Assembly: GCA_000482145.1 (NCBI GenBank) | Contig: AUXH01000215.1 | Coordinates: 1 to 27,590 of the forward strand | Direction of reading: 5' to 3' | Length of the DNA stretch: 27,590 nucleotides | Source of the DNA: Strigomonas culicis | Taxonomy: Eukaryota; Euglenozoa; Kinetoplastea; Trypanosomatida; Trypanosomatidae | In this document: in pieces, positions 8,192 to 15,857 of the stretch | Position numbering within the stretch: the first letter of the stretch is position 1 | Layout of the letters: each line of letters opens with the position of its first letter | The notes under the pieces: model-generated | Told to the model about the DNA's origin: nothing | Databases searched by the model: none | Seen by the model: only the letters and a program-made list of their open reading frames with translations | Position numbers and translations under genes: made by a program

Positions 8192-8318
8192 GAACAGATA
8201 CTCATGTGTGTATGTGAAAAGACACTCTCCATCGAGGAAAGATCTCCATTTTCCTCTGCTTTTGTTTCTCCTCCTCCACCCTTTTCTTTATGTAATGAAT
8301 GAAAAAACAAACAAAACG

Positions 8319-8713
8319 TAAATAAATACAGTGTATGTGTACGTGCTCACCAGTGTCCAAGTTGTCTTTTGTCGTAGGGAGTTTTTTTTTTGCTGGAGAA
8401 AAAAAAAATGCAATGGCACAAAAGCTGAAACAAAAGGCGTCACATGCACCTGTACACAACACTATAATAATAATAATAATAATAATACCATTCTTTTTCT
8501 CAGTTCCTTGCGCTGTTATCTTTTTTTCATTCTTCCTTCCTTTCTTTTCCTTTTCCGATACAGAATCGAAAACCATCCAACCAAAAGCAAAAGAGAAAGA
8601 AGAGAGAAATAATAATAAAAAAGAGAACAGTAAAGAAACCATTAACGCAACAAACAAAGAGCTTTTTTTTCCTTTTTTTTTATATATAAATATAAACCAA
8701 CAGTAAATGTGAA
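8319..8713. other. AT-rich spacer downstream of the CHCHD2-like gene
   Basis: No gene seen. It contains an AAT microsatellite near 8464-8488 and A/T homopolymers. The block GTCACATGCACCTGTACACAACACTATAATAAT (in part, near 8439-8470) resembles 5188-5215, upstream of copy A, which suggests it belonged to the original duplicated unit. Confidence 0.5.
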
Positions 8714-9189
8714 CTAGGGCTGCTTCTCCTTCTGGCACTGCTGGAAGTAGTCCCACGCCCAGGCGCACTGCTCCGGCGTCGTGTTCTCCATGCACTTGGC
8801 GTAGCCCGTGAGCTGCGCGCTGCAGGGGTGCTGCTGCGCCTGCGCGGCGGCCGCGAGCTCCTGCGCCTCGGCGGGCTGCGCCGGCGCCTGCTGCCCCGCA
8901 CCGCCGTAGAGGTAGTTGCTGATGCCGTGGCCAATGACACTGCCGCCGGCGACGGCCGCCATCGTGCCGAGCATGCCGCTGCCGCCGCCGCCGACGCCGC
9001 CGCGCTGCATGTACACGTTGGTCACCTGCGGGGCCGGCTGGTGCGGCTGCTGCGCGGTGGTGTTGTGTTGTTGCTGCTGCTGCTGCTGCTTCGGGGTGCC
9101 GGTGCCGGTGCCGGCGCCGCCTTGGGAGCGCTGCTGTGCACTGCACGGCCACCACCACCACCACCAGCACCACCACGAGAGCGACCCAT
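8714..9189 (-). CDS. CHCHD2/Mix17-like twin CX9C mitochondrial protein (one frameshift)
   Basis: About 158 residues if a one-base gap near 9093-9096 is allowed for. The C-terminal frame has a conserved glycine-rich hydrophobic helix (GMLGTMAAVAGGSVIGHGIS) and two CX9C motifs, C-SAQLTGYAK-C and C-AWAWDYFQQ-C. This is the arrangement of CHCHD2/CHCHD10 and yeast Mix17, small proteins imported into the mitochondrial intermembrane space through Mia40-type oxidation. Upstream, in a neighbouring frame, an ATG at 9187-9189 starts MGRSRGGAGGGGGRAV followed by APAPAPAP, closely resembling the basic MARSRG-type start of Mix17 and the AP-rich start of CHCHD2. One extra base at the CCCC run (minus strand) would join the frames into a poly-Gln linker. 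Without the joining, a 103-residue protein could begin at the internal ATG at 9025. Stop TAG. Confidence 0.8.
9093..9096 (-). other. Probable frameshift point in the CHCHD2-like gene
   Basis: The minus strand reads GCACCCCGAAGCAGCAG. Frame one gives APR then poly-Ser and soon a stop. Adding one C gives APPKQQ, which runs into the conserved C-terminal frame. The CAG repeat just after it, or the C run itself, is the likely site of a miscall or slip. Confidence 0.65.
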
Positions 9190-9234
9190 TGCAATAAGAA
9201 TAATAATGAAAAAGAGGTGTAGATAGAGATAGGG

Positions 9235-9281
9235 CTAATTGTGTACGTAGACGTGTTCACAAAGAGAGAGGGAGAGAGAAC
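9235..9281 (-). promoter_or_regulatory. Candidate trans-splice acceptor of the CHCHD2-like gene
   Basis: The minus-strand pyrimidine tract (plus strand AAAGAGAGAGGGAGAGAGAA, 9261-9280) is followed by the first AG at 9235-9236, giving a 5' UTR of about 45 bases before the ATG at 9189. This supports the upstream start over the internal ATG at 9025. Confidence 0.5.
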
Positions 9282-10042
9282 ACAGTTTCATTTTTTCTAC
9301 GCTCATCTTCCTTTTCTTTTGTGCTCTGTTATGGAGTGTATGTGTGTGTGCACATACACGATCGTCCTCCTTATCATTACTATTATTAACACAGGTATTT
9401 AAAAAGTGGAATCAACAACGAAGGAACAGACGAAAACCATGGTAAAAAAAAAGTGGATTTACAAACAAGCGCATGTGCAGCTAAACAAACATGCACATCC
9501 ATACATAAATGAAAATATTGAGAGGGGAGCGCACACACACACAAAAAAAAAGAAAATAAAGGAAACAAACAAGTAAAACAGAATGAGAGGAACCACCAGA
9601 AATAAAGGTAGAGAGAGCGTGTGTGTGTGAGCGCGTTGAAATGTTGTACTAATATATTGTATATATGTATATGGTATATTCTAAATACTCAACACCAACG
9701 TTGACAACATCAAAAAAAAAAAGATTATAAAAAAGAGTATACTTTTTTCTCTCATCTACTTGTTTTTCTTATGCGGTTGCCTTCCTTTTCCTTTTCTTCT
9801 TCCTTTTCCTTTTCCTTTTCTCTCTTTTTTTCGTAATTATGTACAGTTATATACGCCTACGTGTTTTTTTTTTAGTATTCGTCTCTACTGTTTCACTATC
9901 TGCCTTCTTATTCTTTACAATAATAACAATAATATTGATGATGATAATGAACATATTTCATCTGTTTTTCCTTCCAAGTTCTTTTTTTGTTTTTTTTTTG
10001 TCTTGGTTTTCGTATATTCTCTTATTATGGTGTTCGCCTTTA
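9282..10042. other. AT-rich intergenic region
   Basis: Spacer between Ubc13 and the CHCHD2-like gene. It holds A and T homopolymers, a GT tract near 9337-9350, TA-rich sequence near 9650-9680, and CTTTTC-type repeats near 9785-9830. Short open frames here are AT-rich and carry no recognisable domain. No RNA gene seen. Confidence 0.6.
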
Positions 10043-10491
10043 CTACGAAGAGGCGTACATGCGCGTCCAATCACGGGCGGTGGCGAGGGCGCCGGATTCA
10101 TCCTTCTTCCAGTGCTCTGCGACATCATTAGCGAGCGGATCATCCGGATTGGGGCTCGACATGAGAAGCTGGATGGACAGCAGCACCTTGTTGATGAGCA
10201 GCGCCGGGGTCCACTTGTCCTTGATGATGTCGAGGCAGATACGACCGAGCTTGTCCACGTTCGGGTGGTAGATGCGCGTAAGGAAGCGCACCTTCGGCGG
10301 CTGCATCGGGTACTGGTCTGGCAGAAAAGCTCCAGGTGGAAGATACCGTTCTCATAGCAACTCTGCGGAGGGCCCTTGATGATCACCTTGAAGTAGCGCG
10401 GGTTATCGCGCGTGGGTGCCGCACTGATGCCGGGCGGGCACTCCTTTTGCAGCTTCTCTGTCTCCTTGATAATACGCGTGGAGAGAGCCAT
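10043..10491 (-). CDS. UBC13: Ubiquitin-conjugating enzyme E2, Ubc13/UBE2N type (one frameshift)
   Basis: About 149 residues after correcting one missing base near 10324; human UBE2N has 152. The N-terminal frame reads [20 protein letters not shown], then ARYF-like [11 protein letters not shown] and FHLELF. The C-terminal frame reads [20 protein letters not shown], then [14 protein letters not shown] and [22 protein letters not shown] and the active-site Cys (GRICLDI) are present, and the order and wording match Ubc13. The family pairs with a Uev/Mms2 partner to build Lys63-linked ubiquitin chains in DNA-damage tolerance and signalling. The break lies in the most conserved part of the fold, where FHLELF should run into LPDQYP. 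This is much more likely a sequencing gap than a natural change, because either half alone would be inactive. Stop TAG. Confidence 0.92.
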
Positions 10492-10598
10492 GGTTCAATA
10501 CACACAAATAATAATAATAATAATAATAATAACTGTTTTCCCTTTTCCCTTTTCTTGCTCGCGCTTTCTTTTTTTCTTTCTGTTATCACACTAACACA

Positions 10599-10617
10599 CT
10601 AAGAAAAAAAAAAAGAG
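10599..10617 (-). promoter_or_regulatory. Candidate trans-splice acceptor of Ubc13
   Basis: On the minus strand CTCTTTTTTTTTTTCTT is directly followed by AG (10599-10600). It gives a 5' UTR of about 107 bases, which includes an AAT-repeat near 10507-10532 in plus-strand terms. Confidence 0.6.
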
Positions 10618-11237
10618 ATTAATAAGAAAAGGACTAACTAACTAACGAGCTCAATAGCAATATGAGTGAAAACTAATCTTTTTTTTTTATAATAAAAGGA
10701 AGGGGGGAGCCGCATATATAGACATACATGTATGCACATAGTTGGTTTCAGGCAAGCAAAAAGTCCAGCATCTTCAGTTTTTTTTTTTTCACTCTTCACT
10801 CGTTTTTCTCTTTTTCTTGTACAGATACATTCTCTCTCTCTCTCTCTCACGCACTCACACGTGCGTACCTACACAAAAAAATCACCACAAAAAAAGAAAA
10901 AGAGAAAAGAAAACGTCCGTAAGGAAAGGAAATGAAAAGAAAGACATACCTTTACAATTACAATACTGTATTTACATTGAGATTTGCCTTTTCCTTTCAT
11001 TTTTTCTTTTCTTCTTTTGATTTTTTTTTGTGGTTGACCGGTTTTGCGCAAGTAAGTATACATTTTTTATCTACATAGACCGCAATCAACAAAACAGAGA
11101 TAAGATCATTTTTTAAAAAAAAGAGTAAGTCAAAGAGTTTCTCTCCTCCCTTCTCATACACGCACCTCCAGCAAAGACCAACCGAAAACCAACCAACTAC
11201 AAAAAGAAAATAAAATGAATCCATGCCGCTCACCGAC
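10618..11237. other. AT-rich intergenic region
   Basis: 3' flank of the p28-domain gene. It contains T and A homopolymers, a CT tract near 10830-10850 and no supported gene. Open frames here are Phe/Ser/Lys-rich homopolymer readings. Confidence 0.6.
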
Positions 11238-13085
11238 TCATGAGCTGGCGTTGGCTTCGATACGCTGCTGGTCGTGCTGCTCCTTCACGGTGACGGTGTA
11301 CTGCTTCATGCGCGTGACAACGTGCTGCCGGAACTGCACCACCTGCGTGTGCTGCGCGTCGCGGCTGGCCTGCACCTCCTGGTGGTGCCTCAGCAGCGCG
11401 TCTCGCTGCCGCTGCAGTGTCTCCTTCCGCTCTCGCAGCGCCGCGAGCTCCTCCTTGAGCGTGAACTCGTGATGCTCCAGCGGCGAGTGGAAGTGGGGGT
11501 GCGGCGCGGCCGCGGGGTCGCGCGCGTGCTGGTGCCGGTGCTGCTCCTTCATCTGCTGCTGGTGGCGGCGCAGCGCCTGCCGGGCGTCGTCGTCGTCGTC
11601 GTCGTCCCCCGCCTCGTCGTCATCCGCGTCTGCGTTGTGGCGGTCCCACAGCGCCTGGCTGGCCGTGACCAGCACCTCGTAGCTGTGGAGGCTGAGCGCG
11701 GCCTCGCGGAGCAGGTGCCGCAGCAGCACGCCGCGCTCCGGCAGGTCCACCGCCACCTGCCGCACCACCTCCTCCGAGAGCAGGTGCACGAGCAGCGTGA
11801 GCCGCGGCCGGTCCAGGCACGGCTTCACCCGCGCCCCGCCGCCGCTGGCGGCCGCGGGGCTCGCCGTCTCCGCGAGCGGCACTAAGGTGGGGTTGGGCTT
11901 GCGCCGCCCCGCGGCGGGGCCGCTGCCGCTGCCGCCGCGGTCTTCCGCCGCTGCCGCCGGCGGCGCGTGGCGGCGCCAGTGGCGCGCCGCGCTGCCCTGC
12001 AGCTCCGCGTCCAGCATGGTGTTCAAGAGGAGGAGGTCGCCGCGCGTGCCGACCGCGCTGCTCGCGCGCTCGAGCAGCACGATAAGGGTGCCGAGCGCCT
12101 GCGGTGCTGTCGCCTCGCCCTCCGCGGGCGGCGCGAGGGTGGCCGGGAGGTCGTAGAACACGATGAGCCGCGGCGGCACCAGCGCATCGAGCACATCCGC
12201 GAGGGAGGTCGGCGAGGCGTGGCGCACGAGCGGCCGGGGTACGTAGCCCTCCACCTGCCGCCCGCCGGCGCCGTCCCGCGTGACGGTCGCGGACCGCAGC
12301 AGGGACGGAACGCAGGGCGGCAGGGGGATCGACCGGTCGTAGGCGCTGCCGTCGCCCTGCGGGTGCCCATCGCCGTTCGCCACCCCACTGTCATGCGCGC
12401 GCTGGAACTCCTCCAGCAGCAGGATGTACTCCGCGTCCGCGCTCGGCACGAGGCGGGAGCCGAAGCGCAGCGCCGCGCGGTCCGTCACGTGTAGCCGCGG
12501 CGGCGCGGCGGCGGGGTCTAGTGGGGCGGCCGGCGGCGGCGCGGCGAACAGATAGTCTAACACATAATCCTCGCACTCCTGCTGATACAGGCGCTGCTCC
12601 TCGGCGGTGCTGACGATCGGCTGGGATACGGCTTCTGCTTCTTCTTCTTCTTCGCTGTCCGGCGCCGCCACCTCGGGCGCCTCCGCGTCCGCTTTCGGCG
12701 TGACGTAAAATGAGGCGCGGTAGGCCGGCGCCGCGCCCACCGCCACCTCCAGCTTGTTGTACACGAGCGGCGGCAGCAGCCCGCAGCGGCAGGGAAAGTT
12801 CTCTAAGTACGCCCCGTTCGTATTATAGTCCGTGTTGAAGAAGTGAAAGTTATTGTTCTGATTCGCGTTGATCGTGTTGCGGTTGATGTTGTAAACGCGC
12901 TCACGGAAGTACTTCTGCTGCTGGTACACTACCGTCAACAGCTCGCGACGAGTGGTGATCGTCTTGCGGCCTAGAAAGAGCGGCCGCTGATAGATGGTGA
13001 AGGACAGAGGGAGGTCTTCGTTGTAGGAGGCCTCCATGCGCGCCTCTACATCGGCGGGCAGAACACTGCTCGTGCTGGCTGCCAT
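11238..13085 (-). CDS. Large protein with axonemal dynein light chain (p28/DNALI1)-type domain
   Basis: 615 residues from the ATG at 13083-13085 (MAASTSSVLPADVEARMEAS); a further in-frame ATG upstream lies before the likely splice acceptor and is rejected. The C-terminal third matches the p28/DNALI1 inner-arm dynein light chain family: SEEVVRQVAVDLPERGVLLR (about 437-456) parallels the family's LIRQV...AERGLLLLRVRDE, followed by LSLHSYEVLVTASQALWDRH. After an Asp-rich stretch and a His/Gln segment a coiled coil ends the protein (about 537-610, EELAALRERKETLQRQRDAL and HTQVVQFRQHV), again as in p28. The N-terminal 420 residues have no domain I recognise. They include an Asn-rich stretch (INRNTINANQNNNFHFFN) and an acidic run (SEEEEEAEA). 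DNALI1 itself is about 250 residues, so this is an extended relative, perhaps closer to AXDND1-type proteins. A flagellar role is inferred. Stop TGA. Confidence 0.65.
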   Translation of the reverse strand: MAASTSSVLPADVEARMEASYNEDLPLSFTIYQRPLFLGRKTITTRRELLTVVYQQQKYFRERVYNINRNTINANQNNNFHFFNTDYNTNGAYLENFPCRCGLLPPLVYNKLEVAVGAAPAYRASFYVTPKADAEAPEVAAPDSEEEEEAEAVSQPIVSTAEEQRLYQQECEDYVLDYLFAAPPPAAPLDPAAAPPRLHVTDRAALRFGSRLVPSADAEYILLLEEFQRAHDSGVANGDGHPQGDGSAYDRSIPLPPCVPSLLRSATVTRDGAGGRQVEGYVPRPLVRHASPTSLADVLDALVPPRLIVFYDLPATLAPPAEGEATAPQALGTLIVLLERASSAVGTRGDLLLLNTMLDAELQGSAARHWRRHAPPAAAAEDRGGSGSGPAAGRRKPNPTLVPLAETASPAAASGGGARVKPCLDRPRLTLLVHLLSEEVVRQVAVDLPERGVLLRHLLREAALSLHSYEVLVTASQALWDRHNADADDDEAGDDDDDDDARQALRRHQQQMKEQHRHQHARDPAAAPHPHFHSPLEHHEFTLKEELAALRERKETLQRQRDALLRHHQEVQASRDAQHTQVVQFRQHVVTRMKQYTVTVKEQHDQQRIEANASS

Positions 13086-13127
13086 TTTCCTTAATTCTCT
13101 CTCTCTTTTTTTTAAAAAATCTAACTC

Positions 13128-13152
13128 CTGCAGCAAAGAGGAGGGAAGTGAA
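13128..13152 (-). promoter_or_regulatory. Candidate trans-splice acceptor of the p28-domain gene
   Basis: On the minus strand a pyrimidine tract CACTTCCCTCCTCTTTG runs into CTGCAG, with the AG at 13128-13129. The 5' UTR would be about 42 bases. This is the clearest acceptor in the window and fixes the start at 13085, because the only upstream in-frame ATG (13134-13136) lies before the acceptor. Confidence 0.65.
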
Positions 13153-13422
13153 ATGAATGTATATTTCTATTTATCTGATGAGTGAGGAGAGAAGGGAGAG
13201 ATGCAGTGATCGAAAGACTAAAAAAAAAACGATGCGAGAGAGCACATAAGGTGAAATATAGTAATATTGATAATGCTGTTATGCGTACGAAAAGAGAGTT
13301 AAAAAATAAAAAAGCGGGAATTGTTCGTTTAATAGAAGCAGAAAGCAGAACATGATATGTATGAAAGATAGCAGATGATAAAGCAAACCCAGAAGAACCG
13401 TGCGTGTTGGTCTTGTCCAGCC
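13153..13422. other. Intergenic spacer
   Basis: AT-rich 3' flank of the cyclin-like gene with A homopolymers near 13221. No gene supported. Confidence 0.55.
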
Positions 13423-15405
13423 CTAGGCCCCGTGTCCGTCGCTTCCCTTGTCGTAATAAGACGCGAGGACGGTCTCGTACTGCTCCCCGATGGCCATCCA
13501 CTGCCGCGCCTCGCCCTGCAGCTCCTCCAGGTGCTTCGTGACCGCGGCCGCGGCAGCCTGCCGCTGCGCGTAGTCATCGCCCTCGCGCCTTGTGTCTAGC
13601 GGGTCGTACGAGAGACAGAGCTGAAACAGCAGCTTCGACACAAAGGCGGGCGTCACGCTGCCGGCGAGCTGGGCGAGCACGAGACCGAAGAGGGGGTGGC
13701 ACGCCAGCGTGAAGTAAAACTTGTGGAGGAACGCAAAGACGTGCTGCGCCACCGGCTGCCCGCTGATGGTGTAGCCGCTCTCCGCCTCTGCCTGCTGCTG
13801 CTGCTGCTTCTTCTTCTTCTGCTGCTGGTGCGGCGCCGGCGAGCCTTGGACGGTGTTGACGTTGAACGCGGCGAGCGCCGGCCCACCGCCGACGGCGGCC
13901 GCCCCCCGCTGCCGCGCCTCGCCCGTGAGGATGGCAGACACGTCTAGCAGCAGGCAGGGTAGAAACAGAAGGTGCGCCACCGTGCACAGCAGCTGCTGGA
14001 AGCGGCACTGAAAGCGCCGTGTGAGCTGCGCCTGCTCCGCCGCCCACCGCCGGGCCGCGTCGCCGTCCGTGGGGTGGGGCGCGCGCGCCGCGCACTCCAT
14101 GTGCGACCGCGCGTCCCCCTGGCGCAGCTCGGCCTCAAACTGGAGGTGCGTCGCCTCCACCGCGACGCGCACAAAGAGCGGCGTCCGCTGCACATCGCCG
14201 TCGAGCGTCGTGAACACATAGTGCGCGAGGCGGTGAAACAGCCGCGCGTTGTGTGTGCTCCACGGATACGCGCTGCGGAACAGGTGGAAGTGGTTGTGCG
14301 ACGGCGGCTGCCGCTGCGGATCGCCCGCCTCGTTGGCGTCGCTGTCCAGGGGGTGGAAAAAGAGGAGGGGGCTCGCGTCGGCGTCCAACAACTTCCACGC
14401 CAGGTAGACGCAGCAGGCCACCACGTAGTCTTTTTCCTTCTCGGAGAAGAAGCGGTCGTAGCCCTCATAAAAGATGGAGTCAGCGCGCGGGTCTACATCA
14501 GACTCGGCACTCGCGTCTTGCTGCTGCTGGCGGTAGTTTTGGCAAACCCTAAATATGAACTGCGAAAGGATCTGCAGGGCGACGAAAACGACCTGGGTGA
14601 TAGCCACATTCGTGCTGCCGCACTGTTGCTGTGTCGCATCATGCTGCGCGTGCCGCTCGTGGTAGAAGGAATGGAACTTGAAGTGGTGGCCGCGGTGTGC
14701 CGCGTTCGCAACGCCGCGGCGGACGCACCCGCACACACACGTCGCGTGCGCGTGCAGCGCGGCGGCCGGGCTCTTCTGTTTGAACGCGGTCAGGAAGTGG
14801 AGGAACCCGAAGGCGAGGGAGGCGCACTGCTGGCAGACCTCACTGTAGTAGACGAGCGCGAACACCAGCGCGGCGGTCTGCCGCTGCTCCTCGACGTACT
14901 GCCGCTGCCGCCGCGCGTCCGGCCGGTGGGGCGCCAGGAAGGCGAAAAGGTCCTCTTTCGTCTGACGATAAAAGCCGTGCGCATCCGCGGGAGGGCCCTG
15001 CGGCGGTTGGTGCGCTTGTTGCTCCTCTTGGGTGGTGAAGTGGTGGTAGAAGTAAAACAGGCGCCGCTCGCGCTCGACGATGCGCTCAGGCGTGTCGAAA
15101 ACGGATGTATCAAAACTCTGGAAGATATCGTCGTCGCTCGCCGGCCCCACTTCTGCCTCCGTCCGGGAACCGTCCTCATTTTTGCACACTTCTTCATTCT
15201 CATAATAGTAGTCCCCGAGTAGCTGACGTAAAAAGAGAATCTCTCCCTCATTCGCAGTGAAGTTATAACACGGTCGTTGCTTCGGCGGCAGCGGCGGCGG
15301 GATAGCAGCGGTTTGTGCCGGTGGCCGTTGATGCGGTTGAGGATCCCTCTCTGGCGTGACAGGGGAGTAGGGGGCGTGAAAGATCTCGGACAAATCAAAG
15401 TCCAT
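13423..15405 (-). CDS. Hypothetical protein, possibly a divergent cyclin
   Basis: 660 residues from the ATG at 15403-15405; TAG stop. The N-terminal 45 residues are Pro-rich (MDFDLSEIFHAPYSP, then IPPPLPPKQRP). The middle is helical and hydrophobic. Residues about 265-345 (VFVALQILSQFIFRVCQNY, then YDRFFSEKEKDYVV and ACCVYLAWKLLDAD) look like the first helices of a cyclin box, where families commonly show a basic/acidic helix followed by a YLA-K-E type helix. Further helices (RLFHRLAHYVFTTLD; FQQLLCTVAHLLFLPCLLLD; FAFLHKFYFTLACHPLFGLV) could form a second fold. A Cys-rich patch (CVCGCVRRG) and low-complexity Lys/Gln and Ala inserts interrupt it. Trypanosomatids have long divergent cyclins partnering CRK kinases, so this is plausible. 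It is not proven by eye, and a purely helical scaffold is the alternative. Confidence 0.6.
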   Translation of the reverse strand: MDFDLSEIFHAPYSPVTPERDPQPHQRPPAQTAAIPPPLPPKQRPCYNFTANEGEILFLRQLLGDYYYENEEVCKNEDGSRTEAEVGPASDDDIFQSFDTSVFDTPERIVERERRLFYFYHHFTTQEEQQAHQPPQGPPADAHGFYRQTKEDLFAFLAPHRPDARRQRQYVEEQRQTAALVFALVYYSEVCQQCASLAFGFLHFLTAFKQKSPAAALHAHATCVCGCVRRGVANAAHRGHHFKFHSFYHERHAQHDATQQQCGSTNVAITQVVFVALQILSQFIFRVCQNYRQQQQDASAESDVDPRADSIFYEGYDRFFSEKEKDYVVACCVYLAWKLLDADASPLLFFHPLDSDANEAGDPQRQPPSHNHFHLFRSAYPWSTHNARLFHRLAHYVFTTLDGDVQRTPLFVRVAVEATHLQFEAELRQGDARSHMECAARAPHPTDGDAARRWAAEQAQLTRRFQCRFQQLLCTVAHLLFLPCLLLDVSAILTGEARQRGAAAVGGGPALAAFNVNTVQGSPAPHQQQKKKKQQQQQAEAESGYTISGQPVAQHVFAFLHKFYFTLACHPLFGLVLAQLAGSVTPAFVSKLLFQLCLSYDPLDTRREGDDYAQRQAAAAAVTKHLEELQGEARQWMAIGEQYETVLASYYDKGSDGHGA

Positions 15406-15857
15406 TTTTTTTTTCGAGTGATGTTGTCTTGAAATAAAAGTATGTATGGAAACGCACCAACCAGGATCACAAGAGAAAGCAGAAAAAAGTGTTTATAATA
15501 CTAAAGGTATTGGATTCATAGCATCTCTAACAGGTGTAACCCTTTCTGTCTTTTTCTTCCAATCTCTACAATAACAACATACAAATATGTGAGAGTATAA
15601 CCAGTTCTTTTTTTTTTGTTTGTTGTTTCTAATTGTGATGGACATAGTAACAATAAAAGTCATTATGATCCTCACCCTCTCTCTCTCTCTCTCTTTTTTT
15701 TTTTTTCTTTCTTAAGAAAAAAGAAAAGAGCAAATCTACAGTTGTACAATGGTAATAAGTAAAAACTAAGAAAAACAATGTAATGTAATGTAATTTAGAA
15801 ATCCAAAAAAAAGAAAACAACAACAACATTCGCTGCGACGTCCGTTTTTTCCTTTTG
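15406..15857. other. AT-rich intergenic region
   Basis: Spacer between the UBL gene and the cyclin-like gene. It contains a CT tract on the plus strand near 15675-15695, long T and A runs, and a short TGTAA repeat near 15779-15793. A minus-strand pyrimidine stretch near 15472-15492 may serve trans-splicing of the cyclin-like gene. No gene supported. Confidence 0.55.

Larger units (their letters stand above)
6468..8318 (-). repeat. Tandem duplication unit C (full unit)
   Basis: The longest and most complete of the three head-to-tail units: downstream flank (about 6473-6930), intact gene (6910-8034) and upstream flank (8035-8318) with long GT and GA tracts. The downstream flank also holds a stray copy of the segment encoding LAANSSAAA (near 6828-6855), which occurs inside the coding part at about 7490-7520, so short coding pieces have been copied into the flank. 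Confidence 0.85.

Noticed and set aside
4372..8318. CRISPR-like or mobile element explanation for the repeats
   Set aside because: Units are long gene-plus-flank duplications and 105-bp in-frame coding repeats; no short spaced repeats, transposase or terminal inverted repeats are seen.
10637..10650. AACTAACGAGC, resembling the start of a spliced leader
   Set aside because: Only about eight bases match, and the rest of the conserved leader and the following Sm site are absent.
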